Source of the DNA: Flavimobilis massiliensis
GTDB lineage: Bacteria > Actinomycetota > Actinomycetes > Actinomycetales > Cellulomonadaceae
Direction: 5' to 3'
Assembly (NCBI RefSeq): GCF_900240335.1
Contig: NZ_LT964979.1
Span: 372,001 to 436,000 of the forward strand
Length of the DNA stretch: 64,000 bases
Under the pieces are notes generated by a model. That model searched no databases, was not told where the DNA came from, and saw only the letters and a program-made list of their open reading frames with translations. Each line of letters starts with the position of its first letter. Within the stretch, counting starts at the first letter, position 1. A program made the translations under genes and the position numbers. This document shows, one piece after another, positions 15,965-25,874 of this stretch.

Positions 15965-16434
15965 GCTCGCTCAACCCGTCTCTGCGCCGCGCAGGACCCT
16001 CCCGACCAAGCTACGGCGCCTACCTCGCCAACAGGTCCTGGTGGGGCCGGCGCCGGCGCTGGTTCGCCGCCCACGCGAGTGCCGAGGGGACCGTGGAATG
16101 CGCGGTGTGCTTGCGGGCGATGCCCGAGCGCGCGTTCGACCTGCACCACCTGGACTACTCCGGGGTCGTCGACCTCGGCATGGGCAAGTGGCAGTCCAGG
16201 GAGCGTGACGAGGACCTCATGGCGCTGTGCCGGCGGCATCACGACGACCTGCACGCCCTGCTCGACTCCGACCGTGGCTGGGCGTCGATGGGACGGCGCC
16301 AGGCCTCCCTCGAGGTCGCCGCCGTCCTGAGAGCGGAGTTCGCCGAACGCGTCCAGGCCTACCTGGACGCCACCGACACCCTTGCGGCCCCCGCAGATGG
16401 CCACCGCGCAACAGCCGAGGAGCGTGACGTATGA
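15961..16434 (+). CDS. HNH-like zinc protein
   Basis: 157-aa protein with C47-x2-C50, H62-H63 in DLHHLDYSG, C90-x2-H93-H94 and H98 (CRRHHDDLH). This is the layout of small HNH endonuclease domains with a zinc knuckle. A basic N terminus (RRRRWFAAH) could bind DNA. It is co-translated with the coupling protein (GTGA overlap) and the next gene (ATGA). A role in processing transferred DNA is possible but not shown. Confidence 0.6.
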   Translation: MSSLNPSLRRAGPSRPSYGAYLANRSWWGRRRRWFAAHASAEGTVECAVCLRAMPERAFDLHHLDYSGVVDLGMGKWQSRERDEDLMALCRRHHDDLHALLDSDRGWASMGRRQASLEVAAVLRAEFAERVQAYLDATDTLAAPADGHRATAEERDV

Positions 16435-17015
16435 CCACCCAAGCCACCCCTGTGCCACCGCCGCCGGCGGCGTCTGTCCCGGCACCCCCGCGCGCACCGC
16501 GCCGGCCGGCCCGCGTGGAAGCCGGGACAGCCGGAGCGTTATCGAACCTCATGCGGGAGTCCGCCACGGCGATGGCGGTGCGTGAGGCCCGCGAGGAGCG
16601 CCTGGCGCCGACGGTCAGCGTCGTGGACTTCTACGCGGCCGAGCGCCGCGGTGATCGAGCGGTGACCGGTGCGGTGATGGAGCCGTTGCGGGACTGGGTC
16701 GACTGGTTCATCACGCGTTGGCAGATCGCTCCGTCGGAGGTACCGCCGTGCTGGTGGCGTCACGGCCCGATCATGGCCGAGCTCTACGCGCTGTGGTGCT
16801 GCTACCAACTCGCGCACGCCTCCACCGACTCGGGCGCCGGACCGCTGTCCTTCATGGAACGGCTGGTCGGAGCGCGTCAGCGACTGCGCTCGACGACGTC
16901 GTCGGCCGGGTGCACCGCCCGAATGCACGAGGACGCGGCGGTGCCCGCCGTGCTGACCGAGGGCACGGATAGCGCCGAGTGGTACCGGATGGCCAACCTG
17001 GACGGAGCAAACTGA
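16431..17015 (+). CDS. Unknown T4SS-operon protein, DUF4913-like
   Basis: 194-aa soluble protein with a Pro-rich N terminus. Residues about 85-130 (WVDWFITRWQIAPSEVPPCWWRHGPIMAELYALW, given here as a landmark by its Trp pattern W-x2-W and CWW) resemble DUF4913 proteins of actinomycete mobile elements. Tightly coupled to both neighbours. Function unknown. Confidence 0.5.
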   Translation: MTTQATPVPPPPAASVPAPPRAPRRPARVEAGTAGALSNLMRESATAMAVREAREERLAPTVSVVDFYAAERRGDRAVTGAVMEPLRDWVDWFITRWQIAPSEVPPCWWRHGPIMAELYALWCCYQLAHASTDSGAGPLSFMERLVGARQRLRSTTSSAGCTARMHEDAAVPAVLTEGTDSAEWYRMANLDGAN

Positions 17016-19630
17016 TGGCGATCACCGCTGAGGAGCTTGCGGCGCAGCTGCGTGCGCTGGAGGTCGAGGCCGAGGCAGCCTCGGTAAGGAAGGGCCGCAA
17101 GAGGAAGTCGGCGCCCGTCCCGGTCGAGGGGACCTGGCAGCACGCGCTGGCTGAGCTCACCGACGCGACAGCTGCGGCGCGTGCTCACGAGGTCGCCGTG
17201 GCCCGCGGCGTGGTGGCTGCCGCCGGCACCTTGGCGCCGATCATCACGACCGTGCCAGGATTCGGTCCCCACACGCCAGTGCCCCCACCGCCGGCAGACA
17301 TCGTGGAGGTGCCGCGCCCCTCGGCGGATCCCGGCGACGGGCCGGCGGTGCCGTCCTTCCAGGTGCCTTCGGCGGGGGAGCAGCAGGTCGCGGCAGGCTA
17401 TGAGGTGATCGACCCGGCCGAGCTCGAGGCCCGGATCGCGGTGCAGGACGAGCACATCGTGACCCTCACGATGGCCCTCGACGCGCAGCAGGGCGACGCG
17501 ACCTTCCAGCGCGCGCAGCTCGAGGACGCGCTTGCCGCCCGTGCGCAGGCGCACGCCGCGCTGGAGGAGATCTCCCGCGCTCACGCAGCCGAGCTCGACC
17601 GCACTCGCCGGGCCGCTCAGTCTCAGCTCGGGGCGGCGGAGCAGGCTCGGGCAGCAGCCGAGGCCACAGCACGGGAGGCCGAGGCCGCGCGCCGGGCGGC
17701 CGACGAGCGCATCGCCGCGCTCACCTCAGCGATGGAGTCCGCCGCGCGGGAGGCCGAAGAGCGGATCACGACGCTGTCGACGCAGCTGGGCGATCTGCCG
17801 GCAGCCGAGGATGTCGCGGCTCTGCGCGCGGCACGTGACGCTGCGGCATCGGAGGCCGCTGCGATCCGCGCAGAGCTCGCCGAGGTGCGCGCCCAGAGGG
17901 AGCGCGACGCTGCCGAGCGCGAGCAGGTCCGCCGGATGCAGACCGCGCTTGCCGAGGCACATACTGAGGCCAGCGAGGCTGCTCGGACCGAGGTGGCCGA
18001 GGTCGCGCGGCAGCTGGCGGACGCGCAGGGGGAGCTCGCCAGTGTGCGCGACGACCTTGCTCGAGCACACCAGGACGCTGCCGCGGCACTCCGGGATGCC
18101 GAGGAGGCCCGGGCCGCGCTCGTGACCGCGACCAGCGCCACCGACGAGGCCGAAGAGCGCGCGCGAGCCGAGGCCGAAGAGCGCGCCGCGATCGCCGCGC
18201 GCCTGGCCGCCGAGCAGAAGACGGCACGCGAGGCACGCCAGGCGGCTGACGAGGCCGCGGCGCGAGCCAGGGAAGCCGAAGAGGCGCGCGAGGCGATCGC
18301 CGCGCAGCTGCACGCCGCGACCCAGGAGGGAACCGCGCAGCGTGAGGATCTGGCAGCCCAGCTCGCCCGCGCCCAGAGCGAGGCTGAGGACGCGGCCCGG
18401 GCCCGCCAGAAGGCCGAAGAGGCCGCGGGCGCAGCTCAGGAAGCAGCCCTGGAGCAGTCCAAGTCCGCCGCCCTGCTCGAGGTGGCCGTCGCTGCGACCC
18501 GCGAGGAGCTGGCCCGGGCCGAGCAGGAGAAGCAAGCTGCTGCGGACCGCGCGACCACGTCCGAGGACGCCCGACGTGAAGCTGAGCAGGTTCACGCCGC
18601 GCGCGAGGCGGCTGCGGCCGGTCGTGTGCGCGACCTCCAGGCGGCCTTGGACGAGGCCCGCGACGGAGCGCCCGGGCAGGGGGCCGTGACGCTGGGGCAC
18701 CTGACCAACGAGCTCTCGACGGCACTGGCCGAGCTTGCGGCGGTACGTGAGGCGACGCCGACCGTCGCTGCGCAGCCGACCCAGCGCCGACGGCGCCTGT
18801 GGCTGGGCACCGCGGCGGCGGTCGCGCTGGTCCTGGCGGGGAGCAGCAGCTTCTGGATGCTCAACAGGCCCACGACCCCACCAGCATCGGCTGAGGTGGG
18901 CACCGTCACGAGCGAGGAGCTGCGGGCGGCGGCTCGTGAGGCGATCGCCCAGGCTCGCGCGGCAGCCGACGCACCGGGCGTTGACGACGTGGCTGCGGCT
19001 TCGCTCACCCGCGGCGCGGACGCGCTCGACCGGTCGCTGGAGTCGATGGAAGCTGCAGGGCTCGCCGCTGCGACGTGGGACCTGACCTCGCTGGTGGCGA
19101 GGGTCAAGGTGCCAGGTGGCCCTGCGGTCATCCCGATCGAGACCACCCGGCCTACCCCTGCCCCGTCCAAGTCGCCGTCTGCGTCGCCCTCGGCGTCGCC
19201 CTCTGCGTCGCCGTCGACGAAGGCCCCCGCCAATGAGCGCCCCCGAGCCACAACGGCCCCGACGCACGCGCCCACGGTGAATCCGACGCCGCGGCCGACG
19301 TCGACGCCCACGCCTCGGCCGTCGCCGAAGCCGTCCCCGAAGCCGTCGCCGAAGCCGTCCCCGAAGCCGACGACGGCTCCTCGCGCTCCCCAGACCCACC
19401 AGATCAGGCTCACCTGTCCCACCGATGCGCAGGTGACCGCCACGGCTGCCGGAGTGGGTGACGTCAAGGTGCGCGTGTCCGGGGCGGCGTCTTCGTCGCG
19501 GGCTGGTTCCGGTTCGGCGTCGACGACCGTGAGCGTGCCTGAGGGCGGGACGGTGAGCATCTGGGCGTCGGACACCGGCCACGGCCTGCGGGTGAAATGG
19601 TCAGCGACAGGCTCGTGTGTCCAGGGGTGA
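17015..19630 (+). CDS. Long coiled-coil membrane tether protein
   Basis: 871-aa protein. Residues about 145-590 are an almost continuous Ala/Glu/Arg coiled coil. RRRR precedes a single membrane helix near 594-617 (LWLGTAAAVALVLAGSSSFW), so by the positive-inside rule the coil is cytoplasmic. Outside are a helical segment, a Ser/Pro/Lys repeat region (residues 709-792, PSASPSASPSAS and PKPSPKPSPKPS) able to span the wall, and a beta-rich C-terminal domain (about 793-871) with two cysteines. It ends the secretion operon and may connect the cytoplasmic machinery to the cell surface. No family recognised. Confidence 0.6.
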   Translation: MAITAEELAAQLRALEVEAEAASVRKGRKRKSAPVPVEGTWQHALAELTDATAAARAHEVAVARGVVAAAGTLAPIITTVPGFGPHTPVPPPPADIVEVPRPSADPGDGPAVPSFQVPSAGEQQVAAGYEVIDPAELEARIAVQDEHIVTLTMALDAQQGDATFQRAQLEDALAARAQAHAALEEISRAHAAELDRTRRAAQSQLGAAEQARAAAEATAREAEAARRAADERIAALTSAMESAAREAEERITTLSTQLGDLPAAEDVAALRAARDAAASEAAAIRAELAEVRAQRERDAAEREQVRRMQTALAEAHTEASEAARTEVAEVARQLADAQGELASVRDDLARAHQDAAAALRDAEEARAALVTATSATDEAEERARAEAEERAAIAARLAAEQKTAREARQAADEAAARAREAEEAREAIAAQLHAATQEGTAQREDLAAQLARAQSEAEDAARARQKAEEAAGAAQEAALEQSKSAALLEVAVAATREELARAEQEKQAAADRATTSEDARREAEQVHAAREAAAAGRVRDLQAALDEARDGAPGQGAVTLGHLTNELSTALAELAAVREATPTVAAQPTQRRRRLWLGTAAAVALVLAGSSSFWMLNRPTTPPASAEVGTVTSEELRAAAREAIAQARAAADAPGVDDVAAASLTRGADALDRSLESMEAAGLAAATWDLTSLVARVKVPGGPAVIPIETTRPTPAPSKSPSASPSASPSASPSTKAPANERPRATTAPTHAPTVNPTPRPTSTPTPRPSPKPSPKPSPKPSPKPTTAPRAPQTHQIRLTCPTDAQVTATAAGVGDVKVRVSGAASSSRAGSGSASTTVSVPEGGTVSIWASDTGHGLRVKWSATGSCVQG

Positions 19631-19721
19631 GCGTCTTCTGGCGATATCAGCGGTGAAGTGAGGGGCGCTGGCGGGGCGTGGAGGGGGTGAACAACCACCA
19701 TCTGCACACCGAGGAGCTCAC

Positions 19722-22700
19722 ATGCAGTTCAGGGACACAGGGAAGGGCGCGGGGCTCATTGCGCGCCTGCGCACCCGCCGAGGTCGCCACCGGGGACGGA
19801 CCTCGCCCAGGGGGCGTCGTCTGCTGGCGATGGGCCTGGGCCTCGTGCTGGTCGCGCCGCTGGCCGTCAGCGCGCAGGCAGCGCTCAACCCGAACCTGCC
19901 CACGAAGGGCAACGGCCGCATCATCACCAACCTCTACTCCCAGGGCACGCACCGTGACGGGTGGGTCGGGCCCTACGCCGGGGCGAACGTCTCGGGCTCG
20001 GCCGGCACCGGGCTGGCATGGTGCACCGACGCCTCGTCGGCCGCGGCGGCTGGCACGGGCACGGGCACGACCCAGCGCGCACCGATCGTGGCCTACGCGC
20101 TGTGGAAGTACGAGTCCTCGACCTCGGCGCTCAACCGGGCGGCGCTGGCGTACCTGGTTCATTCCGAGCTCGACGACGGCGGCTCGGACGGCGGGTACTC
20201 CCTGAACCGCTACCTCAAGCGCGTCAAGGCCGACCACGCCGACGTCGTCAAGCGTGCGAACGACATCATCGCCGAGGCCGAGATCTACGGCGGGACGGAC
20301 TCCTCTGACGTGCAGCTGACGATGAACGACACCACCCTGGCCGGGCAGCTCACCGACATCGGTGTGCGCGCCTCGGGCGTGGGCGGTGGCAGCATCGCCG
20401 GGGCGGGCGCGTTCCTGAGCGGCATTCCGTTCACCGCGACGATCACCGGCAACGCGACCTGGGTCGCCAACGGCTCCAAGACCCTGACCGGCACGACCAC
20501 GGGCTCGGCACTGACGCGCAACCTCAAGGCGAGCGCGGTCGGCACGGTGAAGGTGTCGATCTCCTATTCCGGTCTGCCCTCGCGCAACGTCATCGCCTAC
20601 TATCCGGGGAACAACACCAACGTCCAGCGCTTCGTCGTCCAGGCTGACCCCACGTCGCTCTCGGACTCGGCACGCGATGCGACCACGACGCAGATCGAGA
20701 TCTCCTCCCAGGCTTCCAAGACGGTCAACGCGGCCGGCGTGACGACGATCGGCGACACGATCACGCTGAGCGAGGGCCCCGCCGGGGCGACGATCACGGG
20801 GATCCACGCCCGCCTGTGGCGACACTCGACGGACCCGACGGCGCGACCGTCCCGCGGTTCGGGTCTGGCTTCGGAGGTGACCAAGCGGGTCCCGACACCG
20901 GTGAGCATCACCACGCGCGACCTGCCTGACGTCAAGCTCGACAAGAACGGCGCCAAGACGTTCACCGTGCCCTCGCCGCCGACGACCTCGACGCCCGGCT
21001 GCTACACGTGGGTGGTGTGGGTCGATGCCCAGATGGGCATGGACCGGGTCGTGCACGACTACGGCACCCCCGCCGAGACCGTCTGCATCGACAAGCCGAC
21101 CTTCGCAGCGTCGGTCGTCACGACCGCAGCGTTCACCAAGACCGCCACGGGCACGGTGCACTCGGACACGATCGTGCTGAGCGACCTGCCGGCCAATGCC
21201 ACGATCACCGGCATCACCGCCCAGCCCTACCTCGCCTCAAGCATCCCGGGCGCAGCCGTGCCGCAGCAGTCCACCGTCCCGGCCACCGCCACGGCGCTCG
21301 GTGAGTCATTCACGTTCTCGGTGACCACCGACGCCAACGGCAACGCGAGGCACACCGCCTCAGGACGGCCCGGGCCTGACCGCGGCGTCGTGTCGTGGGT
21401 CGTGAAGATCCCTGCGCAGTCGGCTGCGACCTGGGAGCTGGACGCCTACACCTCCGACTTCGGCATCCCGACGGAGACCGTGCGCATGTACCCGCCGGTC
21501 ATCACCACCGTCGCCGCCGTCGACGCAGGTGCCTGGACGGGCGTGGATGAGTACACGGTGACGTTCACCGACACGATCACCCTGGGCCGCGCGACCCCTG
21601 GCGCCTCGGGCCCCGTGACGGCCGAGCTCTACTACGCCGGTACGACCTCGCCCGACCAGCAGGCCACCGTGCCGGCGGGAGCGCAGCGAGTTGGTACGGC
21701 GACCGGGACGCTCACGGCCAACGCCTCCGGTGCGGCCACCCTGGCACTGCCCGTCAAGGTGAAGAATCCCCGCGACGGGCACTACACCTTCGTCGTGCGC
21801 ACCCCGGCCGGCGTGCTCGGTTTCACGACGGCGTACGTCTCGGCGTACGGCATCGACGAGGAGACAGTTTTCTGGGAGATGCCGCCGGCGAATGACCCGT
21901 TCTCGATCACGACGCAGGTCTCCGACCAGGTCCTCGACCCGGGCGGCTGCGTGCACGACGTGCTCGACGTCACTGACCAGCGGAACGTGCTCGGCACCCA
22001 TCCCGCGAACGTCACTGTGACGGCATGGGGGCCCTTCGTGGCACGGCCGACGCCCGGGGCGGCCATCAACCCCGCCCGTGACCCGAAGATCGGCAGCACC
22101 CAGGTGCGCATCACGGGTACGGGGCCGTACGCTGCGCCCGAAATCTGCACCGACCCGAACGGGCCGGGCGGTTACGTCGTGTTCACCTACGCCTACCCGC
22201 GTTCGGCGGTCTACTCGCCCCCGTTCGTCGGCTACGACGCGTTCGAGGACCTGACGGTCTACGCCACCGAGACGGCACTGGTCCAGTGGCAGCCCAAGGT
22301 CACCACGCAGGTCTCCGACCAGGTCGTCGAACCGGGCGGCGAGCTCGTCGACACCTTCCACGTCACCGGCGGTCGCCCGGGTGCCGTCCTTGACGTCGTC
22401 CTGACCGCTCACGGCCCGCTCCTTGCCGAGCCCATCCCGTCGGACGTCGCACCGGTCGGCACGCCCACACTGGGGACCGTGACCGTCCGCGTAACGCTCG
22501 ACGCCAAGGGTGAGGCCCGCGGGCAGACCCCTGGCATCAAGACCGACCCCGAGGGTCCGCGCGGCTTCTACACGTGGACCGACGAGATCGCCGAGTCGGC
22601 CGAGACCTTCGGCGGCAAGCCGGTCCAGGCTGGCTGGCGCAGCACCTACGGCGTGGCCACGGAGACCGCGCTGGTGCCGTGGACGCCGAGCGTGGCTACT

Positions 22701-23957
22701 CGCGTCACCGCGCCCTACGTGCTCGCGGGCGACACCTTCCGCGACGAGATCGAGGTGACCGGTCTGCGTCCCCAGGAGGCGGTGGAGGTCGCCTCGAGCA
22801 TTTGGAAGGTCCGCGAGACCGACCTGCCCGAGACTCCCGAGGCCATGACGCCCGAGCTGATCGAGCGCCTCGGCGACCCTTGGGCGGAGGTCACCACCAC
22901 GGTCACCGCTGACGCAGACGGGATCGCTCGGGGGGTGTCCCCGGAGGTCTCCACCGACCCGACTGGCGCGTTCGTCTACGTCGTCACCGAGACGTTCACT
23001 GCCTCGACCGACACCTTCGGCGGCGAGAGGGTGCGCGCGTCGTGGACGGGCCCGTTCGGTGTGCCGAGCGAGATCGTCCGCACGGTGCGCGTCACCACTC
23101 AGGCCACCCCGCACGTCCTCGCCGGGACTCCGACGACCGACGTCGCTCGCGTCGAGGGGTACGTGCCCGACGGCTCAACCCTGGTCTTCAAGCAGTACGA
23201 CCAGGACGCCGGCGACGACGTCGCGCTCGACGAGCTCGTGTGGACCTCGGAGCCCGTGGCGATCGACGCGCAGGACACCGACCAGGTCGCCGAGTACACC
23301 TCTCCGGAGGCCCCAGGTCGCGACCCGGGCACGACGTACTGGCGCGAGGAGCTCCACATCCCCGGCGTGGCCGAGCCGATCCACGTCGGCGCGCCCCGTC
23401 TGCCGAACGAGACGACGACCATCGTGCGTGTCACGACGAAGGCCCAGTCGACCGTCGTGGCCGGCACACCGCTGGTCGACGTTGCGCTCGTGGAGGGTCC
23501 GGTGCCTGCCGGGTCGCGTCTGGTGTGGCAGCTCTACGCGCAGGACGCAGGCGAGGACGTCACGCTCGACGAGCACGTCGTCACGACCGAGGCCGTGACG
23601 GTCGAGGGTCCGGGGGAGTTCGAGTCGCCGGCGGTCACCTACGACGTGCCGGGCACGGTCTACTGGCGTGAGGCGCTCTACCTGCCCGGGCAGGAGACGC
23701 CGATCCACGTCGGCGCGCCGCGCCTGCCGAACGAGACGACCACCATCACGCCGGTGCCTACGCCGTCGTCCGACGGGGAGGACTCCCCTCCCTCTGACGG
23801 GGAGGACACACCGACCAGCGACGGCGAAGACGTCCCGGACTCCGAAGGCGATGGCCTGCCTGAGACCGGTGCGTTCGTCGTCGGGTCGGCACTGCTGGCG
23901 GCCCTGCTGCTGGCATCCGGGGTCGTGATGCGGGTCCGACGTCGGGCAGTCGCCTAA
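19722..23957 (+). CDS. LPETG-anchored multidomain surface protein
   Basis: 1411-aa surface protein. The signal peptide is at residues 30-53 after a basic head (GRRLLAMGLGLVLVAPLAVSAQA). The N-terminal domain (about 60-190, with WCTDAS and YLVHSELD) may be a thioester-type adhesin head, uncertain. Then come repeated beta domains of about 150 aa, each ending in a Y/F-G-x3-ET motif (DYGTPAET, DFGIPTET, AYGIDEET, TYGVATET), and two closely similar copies of about 110 aa ending HVGAPRLPNETTTI. An acidic spacer precedes the sortase signal LPETG (1379-1383), a TM helix and RVRRRAVA. Probably promotes cell contact during mating. Confidence 0.82.
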   Translation: MQFRDTGKGAGLIARLRTRRGRHRGRTSPRGRRLLAMGLGLVLVAPLAVSAQAALNPNLPTKGNGRIITNLYSQGTHRDGWVGPYAGANVSGSAGTGLAWCTDASSAAAAGTGTGTTQRAPIVAYALWKYESSTSALNRAALAYLVHSELDDGGSDGGYSLNRYLKRVKADHADVVKRANDIIAEAEIYGGTDSSDVQLTMNDTTLAGQLTDIGVRASGVGGGSIAGAGAFLSGIPFTATITGNATWVANGSKTLTGTTTGSALTRNLKASAVGTVKVSISYSGLPSRNVIAYYPGNNTNVQRFVVQADPTSLSDSARDATTTQIEISSQASKTVNAAGVTTIGDTITLSEGPAGATITGIHARLWRHSTDPTARPSRGSGLASEVTKRVPTPVSITTRDLPDVKLDKNGAKTFTVPSPPTTSTPGCYTWVVWVDAQMGMDRVVHDYGTPAETVCIDKPTFAASVVTTAAFTKTATGTVHSDTIVLSDLPANATITGITAQPYLASSIPGAAVPQQSTVPATATALGESFTFSVTTDANGNARHTASGRPGPDRGVVSWVVKIPAQSAATWELDAYTSDFGIPTETVRMYPPVITTVAAVDAGAWTGVDEYTVTFTDTITLGRATPGASGPVTAELYYAGTTSPDQQATVPAGAQRVGTATGTLTANASGAATLALPVKVKNPRDGHYTFVVRTPAGVLGFTTAYVSAYGIDEETVFWEMPPANDPFSITTQVSDQVLDPGGCVHDVLDVTDQRNVLGTHPANVTVTAWGPFVARPTPGAAINPARDPKIGSTQVRITGTGPYAAPEICTDPNGPGGYVVFTYAYPRSAVYSPPFVGYDAFEDLTVYATETALVQWQPKVTTQVSDQVVEPGGELVDTFHVTGGRPGAVLDVVLTAHGPLLAEPIPSDVAPVGTPTLGTVTVRVTLDAKGEARGQTPGIKTDPEGPRGFYTWTDEIAESAETFGGKPVQAGWRSTYGVATETALVPWTPSVATRVTAPYVLAGDTFRDEIEVTGLRPQEAVEVASSIWKVRETDLPETPEAMTPELIERLGDPWAEVTTTVTADADGIARGVSPEVSTDPTGAFVYVVTETFTASTDTFGGERVRASWTGPFGVPSEIVRTVRVTTQATPHVLAGTPTTDVARVEGYVPDGSTLVFKQYDQDAGDDVALDELVWTSEPVAIDAQDTDQVAEYTSPEAPGRDPGTTYWREELHIPGVAEPIHVGAPRLPNETTTIVRVTTKAQSTVVAGTPLVDVALVEGPVPAGSRLVWQLYAQDAGEDVTLDEHVVTTEAVTVEGPGEFESPAVTYDVPGTVYWREALYLPGQETPIHVGAPRLPNETTTITPVPTPSSDGEDSPPSDGEDTPTSDGEDVPDSEGDGLPETGAFVVGSALLAALLLASGVVMRVRRRAVA

Positions 23958-23967
23958 GAACGAGCGG

Positions 23968-24006
23968 GCACATGGGGTGCGGGGGAGAACCTCTCACCCC
24001 ATGTGC
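23968..24006 (+). terminator. Hairpin terminator after the surface protein
   Basis: A perfect 12-bp stem (23968-23979 GCACATGGGGTG with 23995-24006) has a 15-nt loop and is followed by TTTGT. It lies 11 bp after the stop codon and separates the adhesin gene from the secreted CAP gene. Confidence 0.75.
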
Positions 24007-24068
24007 TTTGTCCGACCGATCCGCTACGCTGCAATGAATCGAACGCATGTATGAGGTAGGGGGGTGAC

Positions 24069-25841
24069 GTGGGGACGTCTACACAGCCGATGAGCCGAAT
24101 GGTCGCGCTCGTCATGAGCGCCGGCCTGGTCCTCGCCGGGGCCGTCGTAGGCGCGTCGGCGCCGGTCGCGCAGGCGGCATCTGCGCCGGTGGCGACGACG
24201 GCGCGACAGGTCGTGGACATCAAGCGTGCCGTGAAGACCAAGGTCAAGGTCACCGCCCGCGCCAAGGCAGTCGGAGTTGGCAAGGTGCGGACCACCGCGA
24301 AGATCACGGTCGCCGCCAAGCGCACCACGAAGACGAAGAAGGCCGTCGTCCGGTATGCGGGCAAGACCAAGCCCATCGCGCTGCGCTGGTCCAAGGGCGC
24401 CTACCGTGGCACCTACGTCGCCACGACCAAGAAGGTCGGCAAGCTCACGGTCTCGGTCAAGGGCGCCAGCACCGCGAAGGTCACCGTCGCGCGCGCGTCC
24501 ACCCGCGCGACATGGTCATCGGCTCGCGCCACCCTCAACGCCGGCCAGACGCGCCGCGCGAACGTCACCGTCAGCCCTGCCTATGGCAGGACGGTCTACC
24601 TCGAGCGCAGGGTCGGCGCGAAGTGGGTCCGTGTCTCCACCCACAAGCTGGCCCGCAAGGCCACGGCCAAGGTGAGCCTCACCCTGCGCGCGGGGACGCC
24701 CGGCTCGCAGGCGACGTGGCGCGTGCGCGTGCCTGCGACGTCGACGACCGGTGCACGCACGAGCGCCGGCCGCGTCGTCGTGACGCGGGCGCCGGTGCCG
24801 CCGACGTCCACCCCCGAGCCCCCGTCGAACCCGTCCACGGGAACTCCGACGCCCACGCCCCCAACCTCCGGTCCGAGCACGAGCCCCACACCCTCACCCT
24901 CGCCGACGACGGCCCCGCCGACCTACCCGAGGATCGTCGACGGCGTGAGGTTCCCCGCGCCCTGCGGCACCTACACGGTGATCGACGAGACCAGCGAGGA
25001 GTACTGGGTGCAGCGTCCCCTGGACTGCGCCGGCCAGGACTCGATCCGCACCGTCCTGGACACCTGGACCGTCAACCCGCTGTGCGGCGTCACGCAGAAC
25101 TGCGCCGACCGCCGCGACGCAGCCACGGGCGAGGTGTGGGGTCGACGGTGGACTGCAACGACAAAGCCCGGAGTCTTCACCAAACCCGAACGGCTCATCG
25201 CACCGAACTGGCTCGCCGCACTCAACGCCGAGCGCGCAGCTGCGGGCGTTCCACCGGTCAAGGCGATGCCGCTGCACCTGCTCTCTGGCAAGGCGCCGGT
25301 CAAGAACGCCTCGACGACCGCCGTCGTCAGACAGAACGGGCGCCTCTCCACGAAGACGTTCACCGCGCCCGCTCAGGGGGGCTTCTCCCAGCACTGGGCC
25401 GAGTGGATGACCACCAACGCGCTCGACGCCGTTCGCGACTTCACGACGCCGCACTCGTGCGGCAACCCTGCGAAGGCGCCCCTGTCTGCCGGATGCGCAG
25501 GTGGAGCGACCGCGCTCAACGCCGACGACGAGTTCTACAACACCTATCTGCCAGCAGACCAGCGCGGATACACGTGGGGATGCGCCGAGAACGTCGCCAA
25601 GAACGGCGAGGTGTCGAACGCTAGGCAGCTCCTCGACCCCTACCGACGCTCTGAGGGGCACTGGTCGAGCCTGATGAACCCACGCTCGACTTACGCGTCC
25701 TTCGGAGCGTCCGTCGCCGACGACGGACGGGTCTTCATCGTCACCACGATGTGTCAGATCTATCCGCACGCCGGACACGCTGATTGGCCGAACGTAGGAG
25801 CGATCCTCGATTCCCGTCCCGACTACCTGCCCGTCGGCTGA
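24069..25841 (+). CDS. Secreted CAP-domain protein
   Basis: 590-aa exported protein. The GTG start is followed by a signal peptide (MVALVMSAGLVLAGAVVGAS, cleavage near AQA-A). Residues about 45-235 are Lys/Thr/Ala-rich beta sequence, probably cell-surface binding; 240-285 is a Pro/Thr/Ser linker. The C-terminal half is a CAP/SCP domain: LNAERAAAGVPPVKAM, GCAENVAKNG, SEGHWSSLMNP, FGASVADDGRVFIVT. CAP proteins occur as secreted enzymes or ligand-binding proteins; the specific role here is unknown. Position after the adhesin suggests a surface role in transfer. Confidence 0.75.
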   Translation: MGTSTQPMSRMVALVMSAGLVLAGAVVGASAPVAQAASAPVATTARQVVDIKRAVKTKVKVTARAKAVGVGKVRTTAKITVAAKRTTKTKKAVVRYAGKTKPIALRWSKGAYRGTYVATTKKVGKLTVSVKGASTAKVTVARASTRATWSSARATLNAGQTRRANVTVSPAYGRTVYLERRVGAKWVRVSTHKLARKATAKVSLTLRAGTPGSQATWRVRVPATSTTGARTSAGRVVVTRAPVPPTSTPEPPSNPSTGTPTPTPPTSGPSTSPTPSPSPTTAPPTYPRIVDGVRFPAPCGTYTVIDETSEEYWVQRPLDCAGQDSIRTVLDTWTVNPLCGVTQNCADRRDAATGEVWGRRWTATTKPGVFTKPERLIAPNWLAALNAERAAAGVPPVKAMPLHLLSGKAPVKNASTTAVVRQNGRLSTKTFTAPAQGGFSQHWAEWMTTNALDAVRDFTTPHSCGNPAKAPLSAGCAGGATALNADDEFYNTYLPADQRGYTWGCAENVAKNGEVSNARQLLDPYRRSEGHWSSLMNPRSTYASFGASVADDGRVFIVTTMCQIYPHAGHADWPNVGAILDSRPDYLPVG

Positions 25842-25874
25842 CAACCGCACCACATAGAGCACGGAGGACGACAC

